Positions 37,284 to 48,650 of a stretch of 64,000 nucleotides of DNA are shown here, in pieces. Both the position numbers and the translations under genes were made by a program. The notes beneath the pieces were generated by a model. The model worked only from the letters and a program-made list of their open reading frames with translations. It had not been told where the DNA came from and searched no databases. Each line of letters opens with the position of its first letter. Position 1 is the first letter of the stretch. Location: assembly GCF_011397635.1 (NCBI RefSeq), contig NC_064771.1:9239379-9303378 (forward strand). Reading direction: 5' to 3'. The DNA comes from Epinephelus fuscoguttatus. Taxonomy: Eukaryota; Chordata; Actinopteri; Perciformes; Serranidae.

Positions 37284-39910
37284 TTTGCAGGTACACAAGC
37301 CCCAAGATCTCACTGATGGTTATCAACCTCTTCACCACTATACAGTGGACAGGATTCTATTGAACAATGAACACCTCCTCAAGTCATGCATGACTTGAAG
37401 CTACACAGGCTGGCACCGAGCTCTGCCCACCGTTCTTAAGTCCTAATGTAACTTTCCTTTGTTGCTCAATAGTCGAGGTGTTTTCTTATGATGTAAGCTA
37501 GCTACGTGCTAATGTCGAGATAAGTATCAGAGCGGATGTCTGTGTGTATCCGCTAAAGTTGCCCAATTTAATATTAGCTAACCCCCAAACTATGATTTTG
37601 ATGTCATGTGCAGTTTTGCGTGTTGCGACCTGTCAACGCATAGCTTGAGACATTACATAAATTAATACTGCTAGTGCGGTTAGCAACAGCTTGCGTGACT
37701 AGCTTCTACTATTAGCTATCTACCGTTAGCTAAAAAATACTCTGAAGCTATTCCGAGGAAGTGATAGCTAATCCTCTACGACAAACACTGCCATTGTTTC
37801 ACTAGTTAATATATCAACATATTGTTTTACGTTACCAATCCATCTCAACAAAGCTCAGAGGTTTAGGTCACGTAGCACATAGCTAAACGTTGAAGGCTGG
37901 TTTGTTTTGAAAACGAAAACAAGTAGTGTCCGTCCGCTGGTGGTGACCTATTGCAACATAGACCCCCGTAAAATAGTTCCGGTATTTTCTTCCTCATAAT
38001 ACAGAGGCCCCTCCGATTTATACACGACTTTTGTGTACTGTACACAATTTGCTACATTTCACTAAATGCCACTAAATCATTTCTCCTATCGCTGTCGAGT
38101 GCTTTTACTTGAGACACAGTCCATCCCCGCAGCAAACAATGTATTCAGTACATTCCTCATATTTAACTTGTAAAATACTCAATAATACGTATAACACCTA
38201 TGCAAGGTATAACTCAAGTAAGCTGAAAGCCGTTCCTGTTTCATTTTTAGTACATTTGCATGCATGGTCTTATTTGAAGGTAAAACTGAAGTGTTTTCTC
38301 CAACAGTCAGAATCACTGTGACAAGTTTCAACACACTATTATTTTTATTTTATTTTATTCTATTTTTTATTTTATTTATTTTTGTATTTATTCTTTATTT
38401 TATTTTATTGAAAAATAAAGATGAAGCTGCAGATTAATGGAACTGGGACTTATTAGCTTGGAAACAAGAGGGAACCATAGCATGAAGCCTCACCAAATTT
38501 AAAGTAGATAACAATATCGCAGAAAAAAAAACATTTATACATGTTTTTTCCAAAGTCTTGTCCAGGCACTTGAGAAAAAGTGGCTAAAACAATGTACTGA
38601 ATGTGTGATTATGAGTGAAAAACAAGTCAGCACAGACAGATATGTCTATTTTGGAACTTACTGTACAAAAAAAAACTCATCTAGAAAACTTGAATTGATA
38701 ATAAAGACTGTTTCTCCCTTAAGACAACTAAGAAGCTATTTGTAAATCATTTATGTATATTTATAATAGTTTATGGTGCCAGTAACGTGTCCAAAATGGC
38801 ACTTGGGTTCTGGAGTGTCATTGACTACAAGACCCATAAGCCATCGGACCAATTGCTGGCTATGGATCGGCTGTGAGGAACTCAGCTTCTTCTGGCTCAG
38901 ATATCAGTCAAAAGGTAAGCCACCACTTTGATAGCAAGCTATTGGCAATATTTACAGAGACTGGAAACATTATGGGCAGTATGTGGAGAAATATGAATGT
39001 TTGAAACAATGCAACATGAGTTCGTGGATACCTATAGATGTAACAATGTGTTTGGATTAAAGAGTTTGCTGGATTTAGATCATCTGGATTTCTGGGAGTG
39101 CATGTAAACTACTTAAGCACCATGTTGTTGGCATATAATTGATCTGTGGATTGTCATAACTTATAATAGGTGAGTTATAACTTTTTGTTTGTTTGTTGTT
39201 TGTCTGACAGAAACATTTATTGACCCTGCCGAGAAAGTTGTATCTTGAAATGGCACTGCAAGGAGCGTAGCTTTTGAACAGTAGGTCCTGTGAGTAAATC
39301 ACTTTAACACTGCAAATATAGCAGTTGTTTACATATGATAATCATCTAATAAAACCTTACTAGGACCCACAGACCGGAAGTCGGATTTTTAACTGCCACT
39401 CCTTTTTTGTACTTTTTTCTTTTGACTTTTATATTTCTTTTCTTTTTTTTTAAATTCAGGTTCAGTTGTATAAAGTGCCAACTAAAATGGAATAAAACAT
39501 CCAGTTTTCTGGTGCTTCTTGGTATAAATCCCCGAAGTAAGGATATAGCTATGTGTATATGAGCTATAACAAATGTATTTGAAATGATTTTCCTGATAGC
39601 TCTAACCAAACTAATTGATAACTGGAAATGTTGCAATGTGTGTTATAATTCTTGTACCGGTTGCAGTCTTTGTCTTTGCACGTTAGCGAGCAAACTATAT
39701 GGCCATTTTTATTCTGGTTATAGCTGTCATTACTATAAACTGTCATAGTCTGCTACACAACAAATTGTTGTATGCCATTGCTCTTTAAAAAGCACTTTAA
39801 TGCAATCTAAGATCGCAGCAAAGTTGTTGTTCCGATTACCTTTGCATAGTTAATATCATATTCCATATATCAATATTCATATTCATGTCTGTTGGCTTGA
39901 GATTATATGT
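37284..39910. other. daglb-tRNA spacer
   Basis: 37284-37900 is the daglb 5' leader and promoter side. 38340-38410 is a T-rich ATTTT low-complexity tract. A stretch at 38780-38917 ends in an excellent donor (AAAAGGTAAGCC) but contains no convincing frame. No gene was found. Confidence 0.4.
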
Positions 39911-39982
39911 GGTTCCATGGTGTAATGGTTAGCACTCTGGACTCTGAATCCAGCGATCCGAGTTCAAATCTCGGTGGAACCT
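39911..39982 (+). tRNA. tRNA-Gln (CTG)
   Basis: 72 bases with a full cloverleaf. The acceptor arms GGTTCCA and TGGAACC pair, the anticodon loop is ACTCTGAAT with CTG, and the T arm is CCGAGTTCAAATCTCGG. It matches the vertebrate tRNA-Gln-CTG I remember at every position. A T5 run at 39987-39991 is a Pol III terminator. There is no intron. It lies about 170 bases upstream of the mrpl58 ATG on the same strand. Confidence 0.97.
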
Positions 39983-39986
39983 AATA

Positions 39987-39991
39987 TTTTT
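39987..39991 (+). terminator. Pol III terminator of tRNA-Gln
   Basis: TTTTT, five bases after the tRNA 3' end. Confidence 0.75.
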
Positions 39992-40151
39992 ATTCTTCGG
40001 CTAACATCTGCCACAGTGAGAAAGCGGAGTTAAAATACAGTGTGTTTAGGCAGCATGCGAGGCTACACTGCTCCGGTACACACACATACGATTCCAAATG
40101 TAGCTTGGCGACAACAGCAGTTCACTCCCATTGTAACGACGTCAATCCAAG

Positions 40152-42469
40152 ATGGCGGCGCACATAGCACGACGTTCTTATTTACTTTGTAGTAGTGTAG
40201 GAGTAAAACTGTTTCCACAACATGTCAAACTAAGGGGTGTCGAGATAAGAGACATTAACAAAGTGTTACAGCTGAGTGTTGGATACGGGACCCGAGGGAC
40301 AGACATCACACAAGTGAGTTACAACCAGGTTACTACACTAACAAATGCAGCCATCGTTTATGAACGTCACGTCAAACTCTCTTATTATAGCGGGATTAAA
40401 CAGACCCCCAGTAAAAACATGAGTATTGTTATTATTTGTTTAAACATAAAAGACTTTGTGAAGCCATCTGATGAGTTGTGCTGACGTAGATGTGGAGTAT
40501 GTAATTATACATACATATTAACCTCATTCAGGTATCACATTATTGTGCGGTCCAAACGAGACGCGCTCCCTGTATATTGTGCCACATTTTACATCCCAGC
40601 GACACCACAGATTTAAGGGGCAAAGAGGTTGAGTCTCAGGACAGAGGGGAGCACGAGCAACGGATAATTAGGGGATGAAAGGATAGCATGTGCTGACAGA
40701 CAGCAGCAGCAGCACTGAGCTTTTCCCTTGACAAACCTCCAGATGTCACTGTTGCATTGTGGTCAGACGTGTGAATGGAGTTTGTTGTGACATCCTCTCC
40801 ATGTAGCAGTCAAGAGATGATAACTGAGATGAGAACAAGTAATATTTAAAAAAAAAAAAAATCATAATGCTGATCATATCCTTGGTGCACAGTTAATCAG
40901 TATAATTATTTTATTATTTTTTCAGGACACACAAGTGCACATCCCAGTGGGTAAATATACAAATATATATTCACTTAAGCAGAATAACAAAGTATTTTCA
41001 TTACAGATTTGTATTTTTCAGCAATATGTTTCTTCTCCTCCTGGCTCTTAGATCGTCTGAGAGTATCTTACAGCAGAAGCAGTGGTCCTGGTGGTCAGCA
41101 CGTCAATAAAGGTTCTCAGAATTTAATTTCTTTATTTTAAAGGTCCTTTGTGTAATATTTAGGGGGATTTAGTGACATCTAGAGGTGAGGATTGCACATT
41201 TCAACCAGCTGAACTTCTCCAGGTTAGAATTCCTCCAGTGTTTTTTGTTCAGGAATTTTTTAAGAGTCGAATTACATTTAGAGGTATCCTCCTCTCCAAA
41301 ACAAACAAACCAGGTGACTTAAACTAGTAAAAACACTCAATAAAGCAGTTAAACAATCAGACACTCTCGCCATGGACGGGCAACTAACTATGGTGGCCAA
41401 CAAAAAAATGTGAATGGCCCTATCTAGAGCCAGTGTTCGGTTTTTCTGTTGTGGGCTACTGTAAAAACACATGCCAATCTCCTTGGAAGAGTGCCCATAG
41501 ATAAATATGGTTCATGCTAAGGTAACAAAAACACAACAATTCTTTTTTTTTCAGGTGATTATACACTAAGGAAAACATACTGATTACATTATATTCCATT
41601 TCTGTCAATATATCACCCTAAATCCTACACAATGGACCTACAAATAATTCTTCTTAGTAGAAAAGACTACATATATGTGCTAAAGCGACAGGTGACTCCT
41701 GACAACTTGTACTAGGCCTTGACTCTTAAATTTGCTCTATCTGCACACTATATTCCTTTTTGTAATGTCTTCTCAATCCACAGTCAGCACAAAAGCAGAG
41801 GTCAGATTCCATGTGAAAACAGCAGACTGGATCCCAGAAGATGTTCGACAGAAAATCTTTGAAAAGGTTTGTTTTCAATTGCTGTGCAATCAGAATAAAA
41901 TTGTTGATTACAGTCAAATACTTTTGTATGCAGTTGTGTTATTGTAGTTGTCAACAAAAAGAAATGTATATTAGATTTCCACTGAATTTTCTCTTATTAT
42001 TTTTCTCCAAAGGATCATTGTGTTGTCAACAGAAAAGCCATACAATTAGTGTTTGAATGACTTCTGAATTTTGAATCTATATTTAGACCAACCGTACACA
42101 TGATCTGCTTTGTGGCACAGAACAAAAACCGCATCAATAAGGCCGGGGAGCTGCTGGTGACCTCAGAGCTGAGCAGGAGTCAGCAAAGAAACCTCTCTGA
42201 TTGTATACAGAAGATTTCTGCCATCATAGCTGAGGCCAGTGAGAAGCCATATGAACCAACAGCAGAAGACATAGCTCTTAGGGCAGCCAGGTACTTCTCA
42301 GTAAGCAGAGCACATTGTTTCCAATCCACATTGAGTATGAATGTGTCTTATATGTGTGTGTTTGATGTGAAATATCTTGTGCAGGTTAGAGAAGGGGAAC
42401 AAGGAGCGACTCAAACAGAAGAAGATCCATTCAGTTACCAAGAAGAGCAGACGAGTGGATTTTGACTAA
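40152..42469 (+). CDS. mrpl58: mrpl58 (ict1), mitochondrial peptidyl-tRNA hydrolase
   Basis: Codon-independent release factor of the mitoribosome and part of its large subunit; it hydrolyses peptidyl-tRNA on stalled ribosomes. Exons: 40152-40313, 40926-40950, 41052-41111, 41784-41866, 42121-42290 and 42385-42469, joining in frame to 194 residues (human 206). Exon 1 gives a basic mitochondrial-type leader ([12 protein letters not shown]). Exon 3 holds [11 protein letters not shown] with the catalytic GGQ at residues 76-78. Exons 4-5 hold [22 protein letters not shown] and [16 protein letters not shown]; exon 6 ends in the basic tail [16 protein letters not shown] needed for ribosome binding in the family. 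Exon 2 is only 25 bases. The exon 3 donor is GTTCTC, weak but fixed by phase. A poly(A) signal follows at 42563. Confidence 0.96.
41141..41639. mobile_element. MITE in mrpl58 intron 3
   Basis: The ends AGGTCCTTTGTGTAATATTT and the complement of its right partner (AGGTCCATTGTGTAGGATTT) are inverted, each followed by AGGG.GAT. It is about 500 bp with no transposase and matches a very common teleost MITE from memory. The target duplication is not clear. Confidence 0.65.
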
Positions 42470-42562
42470 TTGATAGACCTCTACCTCCCATGACTGTATT
42501 GTCAGTATTTCCATACTATTTAAATGTCCACTGTAAATTATTTGGTCTTTATATTTCTGCAC

Positions 42563-42568
42563 AATAAA
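42563..42568 (+). promoter_or_regulatory. mrpl58: Poly(A) signal of mrpl58
   Basis: AATAAA, 94 bases past the stop at 42467-42469 and followed by a T-rich stretch. Confidence 0.75.
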
Positions 42569-42569
42569 A

Positions 42570-43437
42570 GTGAGTAGCAACATTTTTCATACTGAATACC
42601 AGAAAATCATAAAGATCAGTGTGAGATGATTTAAACTACTCCGACTGTATACGGGTGATAAACAGCATTCTGTGACGCATCAGATTCTGTGATCTGCATA
42701 GGATTTTCTGCTGTATTTCCACTCCAAACATATTTATCACACTGTATTACATGAGTAGCTATTATTCAAAAATTGTGACCTTCAGATGTTAGAGGGGGAA
42801 AAGATAGAAGTGACAGCACAAACTTTAGTTTATAGGTCTGTCTGTTAAATAAATAAATATCAACAGGTCATATCACAATAATTGGCTGAAACTTAGGTCA
42901 TTTTCATGAAGTTGATCCTCTTCTGGTGGAAGAAATATGACTTGGGTGTCATTAAATAAATTAATTAATTAATAAAATAAATATATACAGTAAATAATGA
43001 TATCAATAGTAAATACATACATAAAAGCTGATTAAAAAAAATAAAGAAATGTCTTAATTTTATTAATACAATTTTTACACATAATTGATTTAGGACATTT
43101 ATTTATTTTTGTTGTTAAAATAATTTGTATGTTGTTATTTAATGATTGTTTTTTATTTCAGCATTTGTTTATGCATTAATTTTCCATTTCTGTACTTTTT
43201 AAAGTAAATCTCTGTATTTATTTCAACATTTGAAGTCCTTTTGAAAGACAAAAAAAATCTCTAAGCATTAACAAGTAAATATATTTATAAATGAATACAG
43301 AAATAAATTACAATATTCCTGCCACAGAATACAGCAGTGTCTGAATGAAGGGAAAGCAAAGCTAAATTAAAACAGAAATGTCAATGATGTGATCACCTTC
43401 ATATATAAAGTTGCCAATATGAACCGAAGAAAATGAT
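42570..43437. other. AT-rich spacer after mrpl58
   Basis: TTAATTAATTAATAAAAT-type low-complexity DNA at about 42940-43330. No gene was seen. Confidence 0.5.
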
Positions 43438-43509
43438 TAGCAGAGGATGGTTTCGATCCATCGACCTCTGGGTTATGGGCCCAGCACGCTTCCGCTGCGC
43501 CACTCTGCT
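43438..43509 (-). tRNA. Initiator tRNA-Met (CAT)
   Basis: 72 bases on the minus strand. It begins AGCAGAGTGGCGCAGCGG, has anticodon stem GCTGGGCCCATAACCCAG with CAT, and has the initiator features A1:U72 (AGCAGAG with CTCTGCT plus A) and GGATCGAAACC in the T arm instead of TTCG. It matches the vertebrate initiator tRNA from memory. A T4 run on the minus strand (43433-43430) can terminate it. Confidence 0.97.
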
Positions 43510-44014
43510 TCATACATACAACTTGGTGAGGTACATAATTATGTTTTCCATTTTTTGGTTATGCTTATTCTGTTTTGACTGTCTTCGCCGCCAAAGTATG
43601 TATTGTTGTTTCTGTAGCTAAGTGACTATTACGAGACTGATTATCATTTTTGCCATTACTGTGACTTTACGTTAACTTAAATGAAATGTTAGCTAACCTA
43701 GCTAAGTGCACTTTCACCTGTTGCTAACGTTAGCTAACTAGCTTGTTCTGTTGAGTTTCACGGCAGAGTTAATCCGAAATGTTGCATTGCTGTGTGACGG
43801 CTAGTTCGCTTAAACTGTCATAACCAACATTAGCATTAACGTTAGCTATCAGGAGTTATCTCCATTCATGCTAATCAATAATTCATGTGTGAGTGACAAG
43901 CAAGATATCACTTACATGCTTTAGCCGCTGAGCGTCGTTTAACCTATCGCGGATACAACGATTAAGTTATGATACAACCCTATTGTAACACAAGAAACTA
44001 ATGTGAACAAAAGA

Positions 44015-44097
44015 CGACCACGAAGGGACTCGAACCCTCAATCTTCTGATCCGAAGTCAGACGCCTTATCCATTAGGCCACGCGGTCAGATTGACAA
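44015..44097 (-). tRNA. tRNA-Arg (TCG)
   Basis: 73-base mature form plus flank on the minus strand. It begins GACCGCGTGGCCTAATGG, anticodon arm TCTGACTTCGGATCAGA with TCG, T arm GAGGGTTCGAGTCCCTT, and acceptor CGTGGTC plus G. Pol III stop TTTT lies at 44012-44009 on the minus strand. There is no intron. Confidence 0.96.
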
Positions 44098-44238
44098 AGG
44101 GGGAGCCACCTACTGTACAAATCCTTACATGTCTTCATTATATGTATCATTTATTTAGCCAAGGTAGTCCACGATAAAATCAATTTCATGAATACATGAA
44201 TTTCCAGAGGAAAAAAGCTTTGCACACCTCAGTCACTG

Positions 44239-44793
44239 TTGGAAGCACTTTCAGATGAGATAGGGTCACTAACTTTAAACGGGGACCCATCTAGCAGAAA
44301 CAGCTTTGGACAGCGCCCTACTACGACAGCCCTCAGCATGCACCTGTTAAAATACACGTCCGTGAACTCGAGCTGCAGCAGCTCAGTGGCAGAGACACAA
44401 AACAGACCACCACGCTCAAGAGGGAGAATGAGGCTGTAACAGCTGTGGTGGAGCAGTTACAGGAAATGCAGTTTCAGGCCTGTGATGGGTGGGGCTTCTC
44501 CCCAGCAGGCCAGGATTCACGTTGCTGAGGTGCAGCTTTGGGATACTTAAATAATACAAATAGACTAAAGATGCAGTCATAATTCGTATATGTTGACGAG
44601 ACTGATATATATTCAGGGGCGTGGGTTTTATCAGACACCTAATGAGCAGACGACCACATCTGGTGCTGCAGCTGGCCCAGCTTTGACAACAGCTGCTGGC
44701 TCTGCTGCACTTCCTACCAGTGATGCTGCAGCCTCTGCCAGACAAGTGTCATCTAAACTAACCTTTGAAATGGCACTAAATACTGGTTGTTGA
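44239..44793 (+). pseudogene. Unrecognised coding-like segment
   Basis: Two pieces look more like protein than chance. From 44239 the frame reads LEALSDEIGSLTLNGDPSS, then at about 44352 a different frame continues as VRELELQQLSGRDTKQTTTL and ENEAVTAVVEQLQEM, a good coiled coil. From about 44619, after an AG acceptor-like TATATTCAG, a frame reads QTPNEQTTTSGAAAGP and RQVSSKLTFEMALNTGC, then stops at 44793. The frame change inside the first piece argues for a decayed gene or retrocopy of a host gene. I do not recognise the protein. No start, promoter or full exon set was found. Confidence 0.3.
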
Positions 44794-45144
44794 ATGTGTC
44801 AGCCTTTTTCTAATACTGTTCACAATCCTTAAAGATAAACTAGGATCTGTTACAGTTTTTATGAATCTCATAGTTTCAGATTCAACTTAACTTTATCATC
44901 CCTTTAAAGGATATTCTTTTCTATCCACTGTGACATTTTATGATAAATAACACTGGTTTGCTTATTAGTAGCATGGAAGATGACCTGGCACAGACAAAAG
45001 GAATCCCACAGGCTAAATGCACAAGGAAGGCAGGGTAATGATGAGGGACAGGTGGAACTAAACAGGCCAGTAGGTAGCTTCTGGTGTGAATGCCTTACCA
45101 CCTATTAAAGTTTATATTGTTCTGCCCCAAACACAGAGTAGTGA

Positions 45145-45540
45145 TGGGATTTCTCATTCACTTGTGAGAGCCGGTTCTTTGGCTCTCGTTCACTTTGAAG
45201 AGCCAGTTCAAAGATGCAGTTTGTTCGTTCATTTGTTTTTTTTGTTGTTGTTGTTTTTTGCTGTGTGTGCGTGTGGGGGGTGTTAGTGGGTTCAATGACG
45301 AATCGTATTGCTGATTTATCGCATCACGTGAGCTGGATATTGTAACATGGACCCAGAATAGACTCGATATAAAATTTGGTGTAGCTATAGCAATGCCCTT
45401 TATAAACAACAAGCCTGTCAATACAAGCAAGTGCTAGCGGATAGTGGGTTAGCTTCCTACCGTTCGTTTCTAACCAAGGGGGGTCATCAACACAACGTGA
45501 ATTAGGAACTGGCTCGTTCAGTCTAAAGAGCCGGTTCCCA
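45145..45540. mobile_element. MITE with AGAGCCGGTTC ends
   Basis: Left TGGGAT..GAGAGCCGGTTCTTTGGCTC and right (complement) TGGGAACCGGCTCTTTAGAC form imperfect inverted ends rich in GAGCC/GGCTC, familiar from hAT-related non-autonomous fish elements. The middle contains a TG-rich patch. The duplication is not resolved. Confidence 0.42.
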
Positions 45541-46139
45541 AAAAGCAAAAACAGGAGACCCTGACAAGATCATGCAGAGCACTGCTCAGCAGCTGGTTGA
45601 GGTTTTCGCAGGTCTCACTGCCACCAACATGACAGTCTGCTTAAAGATCATGTCCTTTTATTCTCTTTACCGCTCTCACATACTTTGAACATAGATACAA
45701 AACTCTTCACCATACACCTCTGACTGCCTGGCATCTCTGGCACATGAGCTCCAGTTGCTCAAAAACCTCCAACGCAGTTCAACAAACAATATTCTCAGTC
45801 ACACAGCAAACAACGCAACAGCAGTAGGGCTGTCTGTTTCCTGTGTGTGGCAGTTATCTGAGGGTCCAGCACGCAACTGAGAGTATGACTAGCCAACAAG
45901 CACCAGCTGTTCTAATCAACTCACCTGGCACTGGTCTCCTAAACCATCCCCACACATCTTTGTCCTGCTGTAGTTTATTCCTATGAAGCAGGATGTGACA
46001 CAGCTCCAACAGGAAAGTGGTGTTCAACACTTGCAGGAAGTGTGGACAATTCAGGACTGCAGAGACTGGGCACAGCCAGCATCAAGGCATTATCTAATCT
46101 ACTGCCCCAATACAGAAGCAATGCCTGAAGAGCTGTGGT

Positions 46140-46915
46140 CTATCTTTGGACTTTGTTTTGGAGTTTTCTGTTTGTCTTCCCTGTTTCATGTTATTCGTTC
46201 ATGTTTAATCTGTTTCCTGTTTTATTTTGTAGATTCTCTCCTCATGTGTCATGGCTTACTTCCTGTCTTTGTGTGTTTCCCCACCTGTTTTCTGTCACAC
46301 CTGTCTCGTTAGTCCTTCCCTGTTCCCCCAGTCTTCCCTTCACACCTGTTCTGTATTAGTCTTGTTTGCTCCACCCTTGGTGTCAGCCAATCTCTGTTTC
46401 CCTCCTTTTGCCTGTGTCTTCCTTCTCCAGCTGTGTCTCGTTGTTGTGATTAGATTTCTGTGTAGCCTATATATACCTGTGCGTTTCCCTTTGTCCTGGC
46501 CAGTTCGTCTGTGTTCCTCCTGGGTGCATTCTGTGGTCGTTCCTGCATTCTTGCCTGTGCCCCTCTTGGGTTCATCCTGTTGTTCATCCTGCATTCATCC
46601 CTGTGTTATTCCTGTGCTCATTCCTGTTCATCGTGTTTTGCCGGTTGGTTTTCAGGGGGTTTTTTTTGTTCTGCTTTCATTTTTGATTGACTTTTGATGA
46701 CCTGCCTTGACTGGATGATTTCAATTGGCTACATTAAAACTTGCTTTCTGTTTTAAACTCAAACTGTCTGTTAGTCTGCATTTGGGTCCTCCCCTGAACT
46801 GCTCACGTGACAGTATGAACTAACCAAACATGGACCCAGCAGATCTAACTTTTGCAGTAAACCCATTCTTTGGAACCTGGGGTGTCCACAGAGCCTCTAT
46901 CAGACTCCCAGGTCA
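46140..46915 (+). mobile_element. LTR-retrotransposon fossil (Ty3/gypsy-like LTR and leader)
   Basis: A pyrimidine-rich block with a TATATATACC box near 46470, a poly(A)-signal-like ACATTAAAACTT near 46733 and an end near 46814 resembles the LTR of a fish Ty3/gypsy element. A short leader and the beginning of a gag-like frame (MDPADLTF) follow. It is broken: no polymerase region is present and no second LTR was found. It is probably old. Boundaries are approximate. Confidence 0.5.
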
Positions 46916-47046
46916 CACATAAAGAAGTCTTGGTTCTGTCCTCCCACTTCCCATAAGCTACAGTACCAGGTCACCAGCAACCAGCTCAAGTCCCTGGTCA
47001 CTATAAACCAGCCCAAGTTCCAGTCCCAGATCAACAGCAATCCAGA

Positions 47047-47235
47047 TTCTCTGGCATCGGGGGTCTCGCCAGACACCACTCCTGTTCCGGTGTCAGGGGT
47101 CCTGGCAGGCACCACTCCTGTTCCAGCATCGGGGGTCCTGGCTGGTGCCACTCCTGTTCCAGCATTGGGGGTCCTGGCAGACGTCACTCCTGTTCCATCT
47201 CGGAGAGTCCCAGCAGGCATTACACCCGTTCTGGC
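47047..47235. repeat. 36-bp tandem repeat (about five units)
   Basis: Units of 36 bases, with GGGGTCCTGGCAGGCACCAC and TCCTGTTCCAGCATC as their two halves, diverge by a few bases each. The plus-strand frame reads SGVLAGTTPVPA-like 12-residue repeats. It lies between the LTR fossil and the hAT relic. Confidence 0.75.
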
Positions 47236-48040
47236 AGCCGCCGTGTGTGCATGCTTATTACAGATGGGGCTCAATCAATGGCTGTAGAAGTGAATGGTCT
47301 GGTAGCACATTGGTCCACTGTTGCACCTCATATGATGTCCTTGCACTGCATTGTGCATCAAATGGTGCTGTGCGCAAAAATAACCTGGGAGCTTAAAACG
47401 ACAATGGACAGCGTGATGGCTACAATTAATTTCATTTGCTCAACATCAAGCCTCCAACATCGCTTATTCTGCAAGCTACTGTCAGACACGTCTGCTGAGC
47501 ATCACAACCTGCTTTTGCACAATGATGTCAGGTGGATGTCCAAAGGCAAAACACTGGAGTGTTTGTGTGATCTAGGTTAGGAGATCACAACTTTCCTTTG
47601 CAAGCTAATGGCCAATGTCTGCTTTCTGAGTGTTATATTCAAACACCTGAATGACCTAAATATAGGACTACAAGGCAGAGACAAAACTGTAATTGAAATT
47701 CTGTAACAGATGAGCACATGTGCGACTGACTTGAGCACAGGCAGAAGGCTGCATTTTCCGATGCATTGCATCTCATCCCCGGCACAAATCATGGTTGTGA
47801 TGACAGATTATATTGCAAGGTTTAAAGAGAACTTTGCTGGTCAATTGGATGGACTTCCTCTTCCCACAGAGGTGATTGGCTTAGTCAGAGACCCATTCAC
47901 TGTTGCAACTAAAGGGGACTTATCTGCCAGAGCAAAGGAAGTGGTCCATTCCATTGACGAGAGGAAATTCTTACTCTAAGTTGTCAACATGCAGTCGTCC
48001 ATAACCATGGCACAGGAGCTTCGCATGTTGGGAATAGAAT
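47236..48040 (+). mobile_element. hAT transposase relic (ZBED5/SCAND3-like)
   Basis: The plus-strand frame keeps ITDGAQSMAVEVNGLVAHW, LHCIVHQMVLCAK, HHNLLLHNDVRWMSKGK and later HSIDERKFLL. These are the TDGA.SM, CIIHQ..LC.K and H.DVRWLS.GK landmarks of the transposase group that also gave ZBED5 and related host genes. Two stops in the same frame (TAG at 47578, TAA at 47703) and a missing N- and C-terminus show it is dead. No end repeats were found. Confidence 0.75.
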
Positions 48041-48159
48041 GATTTTATGTGTTTTACTATCAGTTGTGTTTCACTATATAAGTTTTAGATATGTGAACAA
48101 TGAGAATACTGAGATGATTTCAGCTGATCTGAATGTGTTTGCTTTGCAGAAGTGGAGAA

Positions 48160-48650
48160 GTACAGGAGAGGAAGAGACATGAAGTCTGAGGAGCACATAT
48201 CGCAATGCTTAGATAATTAGTTTCATATATGGTAAAAAGAATAGAAAGTGATGTACAGATAGTAAGGTACAGCACGTGTAGGGAGTTGTGTTGTTCTCTT
48301 GTCTTTCAAAACAGGAACCACGCCCCCACCGCCAGCGGGAAGGAGTCAGATTAACACGAGGCAGGGGCGTGGTGTGGTGAAGGAGGAAGTGGAACTGCCA
48401 ATGAGAAGAGGACAACGCCTTGCGTGCACAATGACACTCTGTTACGCTCAAATATACTGGGTCAGGGAAAGGACAGGAGGTCAGACTTCGTGAACTGACA
48501 CACCTTTGTTGTTCGTCAGGGACGTGAAGTTGAGACCCAGAGCTCTGTAATTTTATTCCTTTACTGCTTAATAAACTACATTAACTGAGACCGAATATCT
48601 TCTCCTATTGCTTCATTAAAGAACACGCAGGACTGAGCTCACACATAGCA
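48160..48650 (+). mobile_element. Candidate solo LTR (retrovirus-like fossil)
   Basis: A stretch with a promoter-like left part, TGAGACCCAGAGCTCTG near 48530, AATAAA near 48570 and a T-rich right part resembles an R-U5 region. No partner LTR or internal genes were seen, and the ends are not fixed. It could also be ordinary spacer. Confidence 0.3.

Noticed and set aside
38780-38917. Possible noncoding first exon ending in AAAAGGTAAGCC
   Set aside because: Only a donor consensus; no partner exon or frame, and mrpl58 already has its own start exon.
46251-46697. 148-codon plus-strand frame rich in Leu/Val/Cys
   Set aside because: Lies in the pyrimidine-rich LTR fossil; composition explains it.
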